DNA of 64,000 nucleotides, taken from the NCBI RefSeq assembly GCF_026625145.1, contig NZ_CP113088.1, forward strand, positions 3,709,501 to 3,773,500, written 5' to 3'. Shown in pieces: positions 53,004-64,000 of this stretch. Below the pieces are notes generated by a model. The model saw only the letters and a list, made by a program, of their open reading frames with translations, searched no databases and was not told where the DNA came from. The stretch is from Lacinutrix neustonica. GTDB taxonomy: Bacteria > Bacteroidota > Bacteroidia > Flavobacteriales > Flavobacteriaceae. The translations under genes and the position numbers were made by a program. How positions within the stretch are numbered: the first letter of the stretch is position 1; each line of letters begins with the position of its first letter.

Positions 53004-54440
53004 CTAAATTTTATTGATAGTACCTAGTAACTCCTGTTCAAAACGAATGGTAAACATGTTGGCTTTTGCATTTATAATTTTTCCTGAACCATCTATTAAA
53101 AAAACTTTATTTATAGGTTTTATGGCTAAGGTTTCTTTAGATTGCTCAGGAGTTAAAAAGCGGTACTCATCGTTATTTACTACATTATAATGTTTAAGGA
53201 TTGCTAATTGTTCTTCAAAAGAGATATTATCTAAGTTAATGGAAATAAAATCAACCTCTGGATATTTAGCATGTAACTCTTTAGCACGTTTATGAGAATT
53301 TATTATGCTGTATTTATTATCCTTAGACCAAAAATAGAGTACTGTAGGCTTTTTTATAAGAGCTTTCAAAAAAACGTGGTTGTCATCTTTATCAAGTAGC
53401 TTAATCTCAGGTATTGCTAATCCTGGTTTTAATCTCTTGTAAGAGTCAATAATGCGTATGGCTTTATTAATATCGTTATTGTTAGTGCTTTTTGTTTTGA
53501 AAGATTGTAGCATTTCGTCGTAATCTTCTGTTTTTTTAGAAATACTAATAAAATGCATCATGGTATTATTTAAAAGTATGTTTTTGATGCTTTCATTCTC
53601 TATTTTTTCATCGATCAAGGCCATTTTGTCTAAATTGTAATCTACTAATAACTCATCGTAAATTTTATCGTTAGAATGCTCAAAATGTTTTTGTAGCGCA
53701 ATGTTATTAAAGTGAAATCTTAAAAAGTTATAATAGATGCCATAGTCTTTTAGAATATCACTGTTGTAATCAATATCTTTTCGATAATCATAAAAATTAT
53801 CTGGTAATAAGTTAAAGACGTCTGTATCAGACTGTCTGTAATTAGCCAGTGGATATAATTCTTTGTGGGAATAGTACAAATAATTAATGTTTGCGGTTGC
53901 TATTTTTTGAAATAAATCAGAGGTCTTATTTTTGGTTTGAAACGCTTTTAATTTTCTCAATTTGGAATCTCTAATGGTTCTATATTTTTTATCAAAGGCG
54001 ATTGGATCAAGCTTTTTACAAGAGCCTAGAGTCGTGCTTTCTTCAATTTCATTCACGAGAAATAAGTCCATTAAGTAATTATTCTCTTTAGCTCCAATAC
54101 CAGTATAAACCGGAGATTCGTCAAACTCAAGGGTGTTTAAACGCAGCATCAAGCTATCATTATCATGAATTAGGATAGACTGCGCTTCTTTTCCATCATA
54201 AAAATTGTAAAGTCCTGGTTCAAAGTCTTCTAACTTATAAGAGAATTTGTTTTTTTTATCTAAAAAAATGGAATCGATAAGCTTTCCGGATTTTCTTAGA
54301 ACAATATAATCCGAGTTTGGGTTTATCACTTCTCCTCCAAAATAGGCCTGATGATCTTGAATACTAGTTTCACTATCAGGTATACAGGATACTATAAGTA
54401 GGAGTATAGAGAGAATGAGATAAATAGGTTTTAATTTCAT
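53004..54440 (-). CDS. TlpA-like thioredoxin-fold lipoprotein without CxxC
   Basis: 478 residues from MKLKPIYLILSILLLIVSC, a lipoprotein signal; an upstream in-frame ATG would bury this signal and is rejected. A DUF4369-like N-terminal beta domain (GEVINPNSDYIVLRKSGKLIDSIFLD) and a long helical middle precede a C-terminal thioredoxin-like domain (KKPTVLYFWSKDNKYSIINSHKRAKEL). The position of the usual WCxxC reads WSKDNKYS, so it cannot act as a disulphide reductase. Intact; role unknown. Confidence 0.8.
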   Translation of the reverse strand: MKLKPIYLILSILLLIVSCIPDSETSIQDHQAYFGGEVINPNSDYIVLRKSGKLIDSIFLDKKNKFSYKLEDFEPGLYNFYDGKEAQSILIHDNDSLMLRLNTLEFDESPVYTGIGAKENNYLMDLFLVNEIEESTTLGSCKKLDPIAFDKKYRTIRDSKLRKLKAFQTKNKTSDLFQKIATANINYLYYSHKELYPLANYRQSDTDVFNLLPDNFYDYRKDIDYNSDILKDYGIYYNFLRFHFNNIALQKHFEHSNDKIYDELLVDYNLDKMALIDEKIENESIKNILLNNTMMHFISISKKTEDYDEMLQSFKTKSTNNNDINKAIRIIDSYKRLKPGLAIPEIKLLDKDDNHVFLKALIKKPTVLYFWSKDNKYSIINSHKRAKELHAKYPEVDFISINLDNISFEEQLAILKHYNVVNNDEYRFLTPEQSKETLAIKPINKVFLIDGSGKIINAKANMFTIRFEQELLGTINKI

Positions 54441-54573
54441 AAGGAACAGCGGCACATAATTAATCTTAACAAATGTATGTTTTGAAACCATCTATGCCTG
54501 TTAACGCGTTGTTAAATTGCTCATAACATGCGTTAAACTTTTAGTTTTATACGTTTTTACAAGCGTTATATAG

Positions 54574-56264
<1,691 letters not shown>

Positions 56265-56308
56265 CAAACGTTCGTAGTCGTATTAGTAGATTAACTGCAA
56301 TAAATAAC

Positions 56309-56341
56309 AAAACCCTCAAAATTTAAGATTTTGAGGGTTTT
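56309..56341. terminator. bidirectional hairpin terminator
   Basis: A perfect 14-bp stem (56309-56322 with 56328-56341) with a 5-base loop, between the ABC-F gene and the convergent DUF2007 gene. Confidence 0.88.
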
Positions 56342-56362
56342 CCTTGGCTGGGTACTTTAAAA

Positions 56363-56602
56363 CTAACTGGTTTCCATTTCAGAACGTACCGTTTCTACTA
56401 TCTTAACAGCTTGCTCGAGTTCATTTTCATGTACATAAATTTCAGGCATACCTGGTAAGCTAGCACCAAAACCTGCTAAGCGACCCGATTCTGTTTCGTC
56501 TTTAATAATAGGGTTAATACCAATGTCTTGTAATCGTTGTTCTATTAATTGTACTAGTATCGTATTTCCGGTATAAATTTTTATGTAGTCTGAATGTGGC
56601 AT
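56363..56602 (-). CDS. DUF2007 putative signal-transducing protein
   Basis: 79 residues with the DUF2007 pattern: IYTGNTILVQLIEQRLQDIG, GFGASLPGMPEIYVHENELEQAVKI. Small soluble alpha/beta protein of unknown role, related to PII-like sensors by name only. Intact. Confidence 0.85.
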   Translation of the reverse strand: MPHSDYIKIYTGNTILVQLIEQRLQDIGINPIIKDETESGRLAGFGASLPGMPEIYVHENELEQAVKIVETVRSEMETS

Positions 56603-56920
56603 AATTTTATATTATTTGTTTATAGTATTAAGATACGAATAATGGTAATAAAAATATTCCCATAATCCTGTTAAATTTTATTTTTAAAAGCTTGGATAGA
56701 AATTTTAAGCCTGTTTAAATAGATGATTCATTGCAACTTAAGTGCCGTTTCTATGTGGGAACTAAATATAAAAATAATAGTGTAAACCCATTTAAAAGCG
56801 AACATCACGATAACGTCTCTTTTACACCCATATTACGTCTCCCGGACTATAGTGACACCTTTGAAAGGAAGGAAAAGCGCTCCTTTCGGTCGCTTTTCTC
56901 CTACGTTTTAACCGCTATCC
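56603..56920. other. 318-base gap with a hairpin near its right end
   Basis: No gene I can support. A plus-strand ORF at 56731-56958 runs through it into the neighbouring gene and has no family features. A GAAAAGCG/CGCTTTTC hairpin (56872-56898) may terminate the minus-strand gene at 56921. Confidence 0.5.
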
Positions 56921-57637
56921 TTATTTGGCGTATTGACTATCCCAAATCGCCGTATTGAAGTTTTTACCTTGAGAGAACGCATAAAAAATAATAACTCCAA
57001 TGACAGATTTGAACATAAATAAAAAGAGAATCAAAAATTTAGAACCGTTTATACCGTCTGTAAGTAGTGAAGCATTAAAGATGTAGGTCGTCATAAAACT
57101 CACTATTAGAGCCGTAAACACAAGAGTTTCTAAATTTTTAAACGGCCAAATAAGCCATTTTCGTAGGGGATGCAAATCGTTTCCCCATGTATGAATGAGG
57201 TAATAATATCCATTCCCAATAGGAGCAAATAATAAGGGGTCATCAGGGTTTTTTAATTTGAAGACTTTTGAGGGCGCCATAATTTTAAATCCATGTAGCA
57301 TGGTGTCGTGGGCTTTTTCTAAAGCCTTAATTTTTGAAAATGCTTCCTGAGGAAAGTCGTTTTTAAAATATTTTGTATCCAAAAAGCGAAGCCGATAATT
57401 GATGCAAATTGTTTTAATAGTATTTATATGATAGATGTTTTCTGATGCTAATAAATCGAATTTAAAAGCATTGCTATGTGAGTTGTTACTAGAACGTAGT
57501 TCGAGTTCTATTTTAAATTCCTTTTTGTTTTCTAAAGCCAAAATGTTTTCAACTTGCTCTAAAATAGAATGTTCTTGACCATCTAAAGACTGTCTACGTC
57601 TTAATTTTTCTTCAATGTTGGTCGACTTCAAAATCAT
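56921..57637 (-). CDS. conserved flavobacterial membrane protein, function unknown
   Basis: 238 residues. A soluble N-terminal part of about 160 residues without known motifs (FAPIGNGYYYLIHTWGNDL is striking) is followed by two transmembrane helices (TLVFTALIVSFMTTYIFNA and FLILFLFMFKSVIGVIIFYA) and a short tail, GKNFNTAIWDSQYAK. Intact. I recognise the pattern as recurrent in flavobacteria but know no function. Confidence 0.7.
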   Translation of the reverse strand: MILKSTNIEEKLRRRQSLDGQEHSILEQVENILALENKKEFKIELELRSSNNSHSNAFKFDLLASENIYHINTIKTICINYRLRFLDTKYFKNDFPQEAFSKIKALEKAHDTMLHGFKIMAPSKVFKLKNPDDPLLFAPIGNGYYYLIHTWGNDLHPLRKWLIWPFKNLETLVFTALIVSFMTTYIFNASLLTDGINGSKFLILFLFMFKSVIGVIIFYAFSQGKNFNTAIWDSQYAK

Positions 57638-57804
57638 AATTATATTTTTTTATTTAAAAATAATATATAATGATTTTAAAAACAAGTGATTAGCTATTTC
57701 TGATGTGTATTTTTTGATTTTGTTTAAGGGTGCTCATTGTTATGCTCATTCAAGGATTCTTGTTAATTTTAGGTTCCAATACATTTTTTTTTACTTCTTT
57801 AAAC

Positions 57805-57827
57805 AAAAAAACCAACGTAAACGTTGG
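57805..57827 (-). terminator. terminator of the small membrane-protein gene
   Basis: Stem CCAACG/CGTTGG (57812-57817 with 57822-57827) with an A-run at 57805-57811 that becomes a U-run on the minus strand. Confidence 0.7.
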
Positions 57828-57860
57828 CTTTCCAATTGAAGTATTTTAATAAAAAAATGG

Positions 57861-58071
57861 TTATTTATGATTAAAATAGTTGAATAGTCTATACAAGCCA
57901 TAACCAATAAAGATAAGGGCTAATAATAATCTAAAATTATCAGAGGAAGTCTCTCGGTAAAAAAAAATGATTGTATAGACGATAGCTCCCAATCGCTACA
58001 AATAATAATCCAGCGATTAAACTCCAAGTATTTTTGCTATTGGGCTTATGTTCTATGTTATTACTTTCCAT
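57861..58071 (-). CDS. small two-helix membrane protein (frameshifted, otherwise invisible)
   Basis: 69 residues after repair: a polar N-terminus (MESNNIEHKPNSKNTW), helix 1 (SLIAGLLFVAIGSYRLY), a short loop with PETSSDNF, helix 2 (LLLALIFIGYGLYRLF), and a polar end, NYFNHK. The two helices resemble each other (GSYRLYNHF / GYGLYRLFNYF), suggesting an internal duplication. The break at 57952-57957 (TCTGG to TCTCGG, +1) splits the gene into pieces too short for ordinary gene calling. It has its own terminator. Function unknown. Confidence 0.65.
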
Positions 58072-58093
58072 GATTTTGTTTTTTTATAAATAT

Positions 58094-58120
58094 AAAAAAA
58101 GCGACCAAGAGGTCGCTTTT
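58094..58120 (-). terminator. terminator of the S1C protease gene
   Basis: A perfect 10-bp stem (58097-58106 with 58111-58120), 4-base loop, and A-run at 58094-58100, giving a U-run on the minus strand, 20 bases after the protease stop. Confidence 0.88.
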
Positions 58121-58139
58121 AAGTGTCTTTAAGCAGTAA

Positions 58140-59666
58140 TTAATTCAAAAATAATGCATCTCTAATTAATTCAGCAGGAATAGCAAAACCGATACCTTCG
58201 ATACCTAAACCAGATAATTTGGCATTTATAACACCAACTAAAATTCCGCTTTTATTTATCATTGGTCCACCACTATTTCCGCTATTAATACTAGCGTCAG
58301 TTTGAATTAATTTAACACCTTCATTTTCTCTGTCTCCGTAAATAATACCTTTAGTTAATGTTTGTCCTAGCTCTATTGTTTTAGGCGTTCCTATAATAAA
58401 AATATCTTGACCAGTTTTATAATTTTTACTTGCCGGTAATGAGAAATGATTATTAAAAGAGGCATCTACCTTTAACAAGGCTAAATCTAAGTTCTCACTT
58501 TGTCTAATTAAGGTAGCTTTGTATTCTTTACTGTCTTTTGTTACAACCATAATGTCATCTTTAGAATTAGCAACCACATGAAAGTTAGTTAAGATGTAAC
58601 CATCTTTGCTAATTTTAAAACCACTGCCGTGACCTTCATTCACTTTAATAGTCACAGTTCCATCTAAAGCAGAATCAACATCATTAACGACATTACTATT
58701 AGATAGTGTAATTGTTGGCAGCGTCTTTTGTATTGCAATATTATCTTTTGCTAAATGTTCTTTTACTGTCTTATTATTAATAAAATTCAAGAAAGATGAC
58801 GCAATAGCATCTTCAACGGCTAACAATGTAGTGGCATCTTGATTATAATCAATTGAAAACTCACCTGACATTGCTTTATAGTTTTTGCTAAAAACGGTTT
58901 GTCCATAAACATCTTGAAAATCCCATGCAATATTTACTTCAGCTTGCATAAAGCTCATATTCCGTTTGGCAGCTCTTTGATATACATATTGTAAATCTAG
59001 CTTAGTGATTTTAGCACTTAAGTATGCCGAGTTTGTTTTATTTTTAAAAATTGTATTAGTCGAATCTGAATATTTGTACTTTAATAAAATAGAGTTTAAA
59101 GATTCTGTAAAAATGGAATTATCAAACTCAATTTTATCTAAATTAGAATCAATATCTTTAAACTTGTTCTTTTTGTTTTTTTTCAGAGAACGGTGTTTGA
59201 TTTTTCTAATTTTTAAATCTTCTTGTTTAATATCAAACTCCGTGTTTTTTACAAATAAATATTTTTCATCTTCCTGCTTTATGGCTATAGGAATTAATTT
59301 TTCTTTAACACTAACCTCTTTTTTATAATTATAGCTTTTAGGCCCAAAGTCATAAAATGGAGGGTACAATAAAACGCCAAAAGGAACCCAAGACATAATA
59401 TATAGTGGTGATTTCTGATTTTGGTAATGAACAACGTATTGATCTTTATAGCCTTCAGTTTCAATTTTAAGTTGTTTAACTTTTTTATCTCTTGCTAATT
59501 TGGACTTAACAAGCTTACCTTTTCCTTGTTTTTCGCCATCAACATAAACTACAGATTTTGAATCTTTAGTATTTACACTAACATTTTTTTGAATTTTACC
59601 ATTAAGAATAGATGCACAACTATTCATCATGATCATGATGGATAATAAAAAGAGAACTTTTTTCAT
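58140..59666 (-). CDS. trypsin-like (S1C) serine protease lipoprotein
   Basis: 508 residues from MKKVLFLLSIMIMMNSC, a lipoprotein signal. The N-terminal part resembles a PEGA-like stalk (SVVYVDGEKQGKGK), and the middle part carries AVEDAIASSFLNFI. The C-terminal trypsin-like domain has a full triad: His in GYILTNFHVV, Asp in SENLDLALLKVD and Ser in SINSGNSGGPM. There is no PDZ domain, unlike HtrA/DegP. Probably periplasmic or surface-anchored. Intact. The start was chosen over an upstream ATG because it leaves a complete signal peptide. Confidence 0.88.
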   Translation of the reverse strand: MKKVLFLLSIMIMMNSCASILNGKIQKNVSVNTKDSKSVVYVDGEKQGKGKLVKSKLARDKKVKQLKIETEGYKDQYVVHYQNQKSPLYIMSWVPFGVLLYPPFYDFGPKSYNYKKEVSVKEKLIPIAIKQEDEKYLFVKNTEFDIKQEDLKIRKIKHRSLKKNKKNKFKDIDSNLDKIEFDNSIFTESLNSILLKYKYSDSTNTIFKNKTNSAYLSAKITKLDLQYVYQRAAKRNMSFMQAEVNIAWDFQDVYGQTVFSKNYKAMSGEFSIDYNQDATTLLAVEDAIASSFLNFINNKTVKEHLAKDNIAIQKTLPTITLSNSNVVNDVDSALDGTVTIKVNEGHGSGFKISKDGYILTNFHVVANSKDDIMVVTKDSKEYKATLIRQSENLDLALLKVDASFNNHFSLPASKNYKTGQDIFIIGTPKTIELGQTLTKGIIYGDRENEGVKLIQTDASINSGNSGGPMINKSGILVGVINAKLSGLGIEGIGFAIPAELIRDALFLN

Positions 59667-59705
59667 TTTGATTTGGGTTTTTTTTAAATGAGCGGCAAAA
59701 ATAGG

Positions 59706-59736
59706 CAAAAAAAAATCAGCATTGACGCTGATTTTT
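59706..59736 (-). terminator. pheT terminator
   Basis: A perfect 10-bp stem (59711-59720 with 59727-59736) with an A-run to its left (U-run on the minus strand), 69 bases after the pheT stop. A possible -7 box for the protease gene, TATTTTTG on the minus strand (59696-59703), lies immediately beyond. Confidence 0.82.
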
Positions 59737-59804
59737 AATAAGAAAGTTCACGAAAAGCGACCTTCCTTTAACATTTTGTTAACAAAATATTAAGAATCAG
59801 CAGT

Positions 59805-62228
59805 TTACCTTAATTCTGCACCTAATTTATTTTCAAAATTACTTTGCAATTTATGCATCACTTTATCAATCGCTTTATCTGTTAATGTTTTATGCTCATC
59901 TTGAAACGTAAAACTCACGGCATAACTCTTTTTCCCGGCTGGTAAATTTTTACCTTGGTAGACATCAAACAGCGTAACGTTTTTTAGCAGTTGCTTTTCA
60001 GTTTGCTTAGCGATCGTATTTATCTCATCAAAAGTCACTGTCTCGTTTATTAAAAGTGCGAAATCACGACGTACCTCAGGGTATTTAGGAATTGGCGTAA
60101 ACTTAATTTTATTACGTTTCGCCACTTCAATAATGTTATCCCAATTAAAATCGGCAAAAAAGACCTCCTGAGAAATACCAAAATGTTTTAAAGCTTTCTG
60201 TTTTACAATTCCGAAGTCTACTAAAACCAGTTTGCCTTGTGATAATTGGAGGCCTTCAGAAAATAAATCATTCTTTACAGAAGCCGTTTTAAAACGACTA
60301 ATGCCTAAACGTTCTAAAGCACTTTCAACAGTCCCTTTTAAATAGAAAAAAGAAGTGTTTTCACTTGGTGCCGTCCAGCGCTCTTCCAATTTATTGCCGG
60401 TAACAAATAGCGTTAGGTGCTTATACTCTTCACGGGTGCCATTATAATCATGATAGGTTTTACCAAATTCAAAAAACTTTAAATCAGTTTTTCTTCGGTT
60501 AATATTGTAAGAAATGGCTTCCAGTCCAGAGAACAGTAACGATTGGCGCATCACCGATAAATCGTTACTCAATGGGTTGAGCATGGAGACATTGTGTTCT
60601 TCCTTTAACTGCTCACTTAGTGCAATATAATTTGGACTGGTAAGAGAGTTCGCCATGATCTCATAGAATCCTTGGGCAACGAATTGATTGCCAACAATGT
60701 TTTGCAATTTGTAATCTTCAAATTTTGAAGCGTTAGAAATGGAGGCGTTTAATTTAGTAGTGGTTTCAATATTATTGTAACCGTACACACGAAGTATTTC
60801 TTCTATAACATCTGCCTCACGCTGTACGTCATTTCTATAGGCGGGAATGGTTAGGCCTAATCCAGTTTCTGTGACATTATTCACTTTAATTTCTAAAGAC
60901 CATAAAATACTTTTAATGGTTTCTTTAGGTATTTCTTGGCCGATAAGCTTCGTCACTTTATCAAAAGAAATGTGAACTTGAAAATCTTCAATTTTTGTAG
61001 GATAAGCATCAAAAATATCACTGGTAATTTCTCCTCCTGCGATATCTTGGATTAATAAAGCCGCTCGTTTTAAGGCGTATTCAGTAATATTAGGATCAAT
61101 CCCACGTTCAAATCTAAAAGAAGCATCTGTGTTTAGTGCGTGACGTTTTGCTGTTTTACGAACACTTACAGGATTAAAATAAGCGCTTTCTAAGAATATA
61201 TTGACGGTATTTTCTGTTACTCCCGAATGTATTCCGCCAAAAACACCTGCAATACAAAGGGGTTTTTCGGCATCACAAATCATTAAATCATCTTCGTGTA
61301 GTGTTCTTTCAATACCATCTAAGGTGGTGAATTTTGTACCCTTTTTAAGTGTTTTAACTTCTATTTTATTGCCTGTAATTTTGTGAGCATCAAAAGCATG
61401 TAATGGTTGGCCCAATTCATGTAAAACATAATTAGTAATATCTACAATATTATTTTTAGGCGATAGGCCAATAGCTTTTAAACGGTGTTGAATCCACGCT
61501 GGAGAATCACCAACTTTAACCCCGGATATAGTTACGCCACAATATCGTGGTGCTAATGCTTTATCTTCTACCTGGACATCTATTTTTAAGGTCCTGTTAT
61601 TGACATTAAAGGCGCTTACCGATGGTGTTATTAATTCTAGATTGACATCCTTATGTAGAAACCCTGCTTTTAAATCACGTGCAACACCAAAATGACTCAT
61701 GGCGTCTGCTCTATTTGGAGTTAAGCCAATCTCAAATACTTGGTCGTTTTCTATGTTAAATAAAGACGAGGCTGGTGTTCCTACTAGGGTATCCTTAGGT
61801 AATACCATAATACCCTCATGGGACTGTCCTAAGTTTAACTCATCTTCAGCACAAATCATCCCATGGCTTTCCTCACCACGTATTTTACCTTTCTTTATCG
61901 TCCAGGCTTCACCTGCTTCAGTATATAACGTGGTACCAATAGTGGCTACAGGTACCATTTGTCCAACAGCAACATTGGGGGCCCCACAAACAATTTGTAA
62001 GGTTTCTGTTCCAATATTAACGGTTGTTACTTTAAGCTTGTCTGCGTTCTCATGTGGTATGCACGTTAACACCTCACCAATGATAACACCTTCTAAACCG
62101 CCTTTAACACTTTGGTAGGTGTCTATACCTTCCACTTCTAAACCTAAATCGGTAAGTAATTCACTGGTTTGTTCTCGTGTCCAATCTATTTTTAAAAACT
62201 GCTTGATCCAGTTGTATGAAATCTTCAT
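59805..62228 (-). CDS. pheT: phenylalanyl-tRNA synthetase beta subunit
   Basis: 807 residues. It begins MKISYNWIKQFLKIDW and contains a tRNA-binding EMAP/OB domain (GVIIGEVLTCIPHENADKLKV), B3/B4 domains (GLTPNRADAMSHFGVARD), a B5 domain and a C-terminal ferredoxin-fold anticodon-binding domain (PKYPEVRRDFALLI ... YAVSFTFQDEHKTLTD). It forms the alpha2-beta2 synthetase with PheS, which is not adjacent. Intact, though two CCAGA sites within it are unharmed. Confidence 0.97.
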   Translation of the reverse strand: MKISYNWIKQFLKIDWTREQTSELLTDLGLEVEGIDTYQSVKGGLEGVIIGEVLTCIPHENADKLKVTTVNIGTETLQIVCGAPNVAVGQMVPVATIGTTLYTEAGEAWTIKKGKIRGEESHGMICAEDELNLGQSHEGIMVLPKDTLVGTPASSLFNIENDQVFEIGLTPNRADAMSHFGVARDLKAGFLHKDVNLELITPSVSAFNVNNRTLKIDVQVEDKALAPRYCGVTISGVKVGDSPAWIQHRLKAIGLSPKNNIVDITNYVLHELGQPLHAFDAHKITGNKIEVKTLKKGTKFTTLDGIERTLHEDDLMICDAEKPLCIAGVFGGIHSGVTENTVNIFLESAYFNPVSVRKTAKRHALNTDASFRFERGIDPNITEYALKRAALLIQDIAGGEITSDIFDAYPTKIEDFQVHISFDKVTKLIGQEIPKETIKSILWSLEIKVNNVTETGLGLTIPAYRNDVQREADVIEEILRVYGYNNIETTTKLNASISNASKFEDYKLQNIVGNQFVAQGFYEIMANSLTSPNYIALSEQLKEEHNVSMLNPLSNDLSVMRQSLLFSGLEAISYNINRRKTDLKFFEFGKTYHDYNGTREEYKHLTLFVTGNKLEERWTAPSENTSFFYLKGTVESALERLGISRFKTASVKNDLFSEGLQLSQGKLVLVDFGIVKQKALKHFGISQEVFFADFNWDNIIEVAKRNKIKFTPIPKYPEVRRDFALLINETVTFDEINTIAKQTEKQLLKNVTLFDVYQGKNLPAGKKSYAVSFTFQDEHKTLTDKAIDKVMHKLQSNFENKLGAELR

Positions 62229-62248
62229 TTATAGCATAATTAAGTGCG

Positions 62249-62256
62249 CAAAGATA
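62249..62256 (-). promoter_or_regulatory. candidate -7 element of the pheT promoter
   Basis: Read on the minus strand this is TATCTTTG, matching TAnnTTTG, 21 bases before the pheT ATG. The -33 region shows no clear TTTG. Confidence 0.4.
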
Positions 62257-62458
62257 ATAATAGTTGAGGGTTCTTAAAATTTTAAAATTGGCTTTTATAT
62301 AAAATTTAGTTATTAACCACTTTTTAAGGTGTAACTTTATAATTATTAACTAGTTAGCGTGTAATTGTTACTAAGTTGTAAAACTGGTAACATTAAGATA
62401 ATAGTAAACATTAAATATTGCAATATCTTGGTGCAAACAACTGAAACACAACTACAAA

Positions 62459-64000
62459 ATGAAAAATCAATTACTTATTTGCTGTATGTTATTATCTATA
62501 ATAACCTTCGCACAAGTGCCATCATATTACAATGATGTTAATTTATCACAAAGCGGAACGGCTCTTAAAGACAATTTAGCAGTTAAGATTACGAGTACGC
62601 ACACCACCTTTTTGAGTTACACACCGGGGGTTTGGGACGCACTGAAGCAAGCCGATTTAGACCCGAACAATGCAAATAAGGTGTTGCTTATTTATGGATA
62701 TGATGATACCGATAATAATTATAAGACAGACAGAACCCGAGGGAAAGACAGTAATGGAGGTAGTATTGGATTATGGAATAGAGAACATACCTATCCTAAG
62801 TCTTTAGGCCTGCCCAATTTAGGAACTACAGGCCCAGGAAGTGATGCCCATCATTTACGTGCTAGCGATATACAACTCAATGCAGATCGCGGTAGTAGAA
62901 AGTATGCAGATGGTAATGGCAATGCTAAAATTACAGCTCAAGGGTATTTTTATCCTGGAGATGAATGGAAAGGAGATGTCGCAAGAATGATGTTGTTTAT
63001 GTATTTACGTTATGGGGATCGTTGCCTGCCAAAAAATGTTGGTGTAGGTAGCTTAGTATCTCGGTGATGCTAATATGATTATGTTATTTTTAGAATGGAA
63101 TGTTGAAGATCCAGTAAACGCCTTCGAAGATCAAAGAAATCAGGTCATTCAAGGCATTCAAGGCAATCGTAACCCATTTATTGATAATCCGGCGTTCGCC
63201 ACTCAAATTTGGGGAGGCCCACAAGCTGAAGATCGTTTTGGAACGGGTACTGGTGGAGGCACTGGAACTGCTTCAGAATTGTTTATTTCAGAATATGTTG
63301 AAGGATCGTCAAACAATAAAGCTATTGAAATTGCTAATGTTACAGGAAGCAACATTAATCTATCAGCCTATAGCCTAAGGAAACAAACCAATGGTGCAGG
63401 TGGATGGAGTAGTGGTTATACTTTAAGCGGTTCTGTTGCTAATGGTGATGTTTTTGTAGTAGCAAATTCCAGTGCTTCAACAACGCTTAAAAATAATGCA
63501 GAAGTAACCACCTCCAATGCCGCTTTAACTTTTAATGGAAACGATCCTGTTGGACTCTTTAAAAATGGCGTTTTAATAGATATTGTAGGAACTTTTAATG
63601 GCGGCAGTGCCAACTTTGCTAAAGATCAAACATTGAGACGTAAATCCAGTGTCGTTTCTCCAACGGGGAGTTATAATACTTCACAATGGAACGTTTATAA
63701 TCAAGACACATTTACAAATGTAGGTTCGCATAGTGTAGGCGGGGATTCAACCCCGCCTTCACCAACACCAACGGTTACTTATTGTAGTACAAAAGGGAAT
63801 AGTGTTGCAGATGAATTTATCGATTTTGTAAGTATTGGCGGTATTTCAAATAGTTCAGGAGCTAATGGGGGTTATATAGATAACACGCATCTTGTTGGTT
63901 ATGTCAATTATGGTTCTAACAGCATTGTATTTAGTACAGGATTTTCGGGACAGGCGTATACTGAGTTTTGGAAAGTATGGATTGATTTTAATAGAAATGG
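62459..64000 (+). CDS. secreted endonuclease I with lamin-tail and GEVED-type domains (3' end cut off, frameshifted)
   Basis: At least 513 residues visible. A signal peptide (MKNQLLICCMLLSIITFA) is followed by an endonuclease I (EndA/NucM-type) domain with the metal/His motifs GLWNREHTYPKSLG and SDAHHLRASD. A lamin-tail domain (ELFISEYVEGSSNNKAIEIAN ... WSSGYTLSGSVANGDVFVV) and the start of a GEVED-like domain (FSGQAYTEFWKVWIDF) follow as the window ends. It is expected to finish with a T9SS sorting domain outside the window. Extracellular DNA degradation is the likely role. The break at 63059-63064 (TCTGG to TCTCGG, +1) leaves the second half open to the window edge after repair. Confidence 0.87.

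Noticed and set aside
56731..56958. 75-residue plus-strand ORF
   Set aside because: It runs into the 3' end of the gene at 56921, has no family features, and contains the hairpin that likely terminates that gene.

Overview
The window is a chromosomal stretch of a Flavobacteriaceae-type bacterium (Bacteroidota). The evidence is the AT-rich sequence, type IX secretion (T9SS) sorting domains, Bacteroidota promoters of the TTTG-N18/19-TAnnTTTG type (rpmH, ffs, the ABC-F gene), the bacillithiol protein YtxJ, a 950-residue CarB, Mqo, a DUF5686 outer-membrane protein and many Bac/Flavo lipoproteins. I found no rRNA, tRNA, prophage, insertion sequence or CRISPR array. The content is mostly housekeeping.

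Layout. 1-5 kb: mtaB (5' end cut by the window edge), a GNAT-like protein, an alpha/beta hydrolase, lytic transglycosylase, cardiolipin synthase and a half-size TauE/SafE protein. 5.8-9 kb: rpmH and carB. 9-14.4 kb: a small T9SS protein, then glycosyltransferase / YbbR / coaE in overlapping order, then a histidine kinase and response regulator. 14.4-29.6 kb, mostly minus strand: DUF2254, miaA, a potassium channel, a DUF3857 protein, an exonuclease/GIY-YIG nuclease, yggS, a PLD nuclease-like gene, DUF1015, a 3-hydroxyacyl-CoA dehydrogenase, a Gfo/Idh oxidoreductase, pcm (+) and DUF5686. 29.7-46.8 kb: smpB, DUF6503, a SixA-like phosphatase, mqo, two tandem paralogues, a VCBS/ASPIC surface protein, a coiled-coil T9SS adhesin-like protein, clpB, ytxJ, fahA and glyA. 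47-64 kb: lipoproteins, a thioesterase, glutaminyl cyclase, SRP RNA, an SDR, fsa, an ABC-F protein, small membrane proteins, an S1C protease, pheT, and an endonuclease I cut by the right edge.

The most important observation concerns the sequence itself. About 20 genes, including carB, clpB, glyA, mqo, miaA and an ABC-F gene, are broken by one-base indels or created stops. I could repair 36 of these events, and every one falls on a single pentanucleotide, CCAGA (TCTGG on the other strand). It is rewritten as CCGAGA (+1), CCGA (-1) or CCGTA (in-frame stop). CCAGC, CCAGG and CCAGT sites are untouched, and damage depends on the next base: CCAGAC is always hit, CCAGAT seldom. Only two further breaks are homopolymer length errors, and one (in cardiolipin synthase) is unexplained. 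The simplest reading is systematic miscalling at a modified CCAGA motif, for example m6A in a single-molecule assembly. This would mean the strain carries a CCAGA-specific DNA modification enzyme outside this window. The genes are therefore annotated as intact CDSs with the break positions stated, not as pseudogenes.
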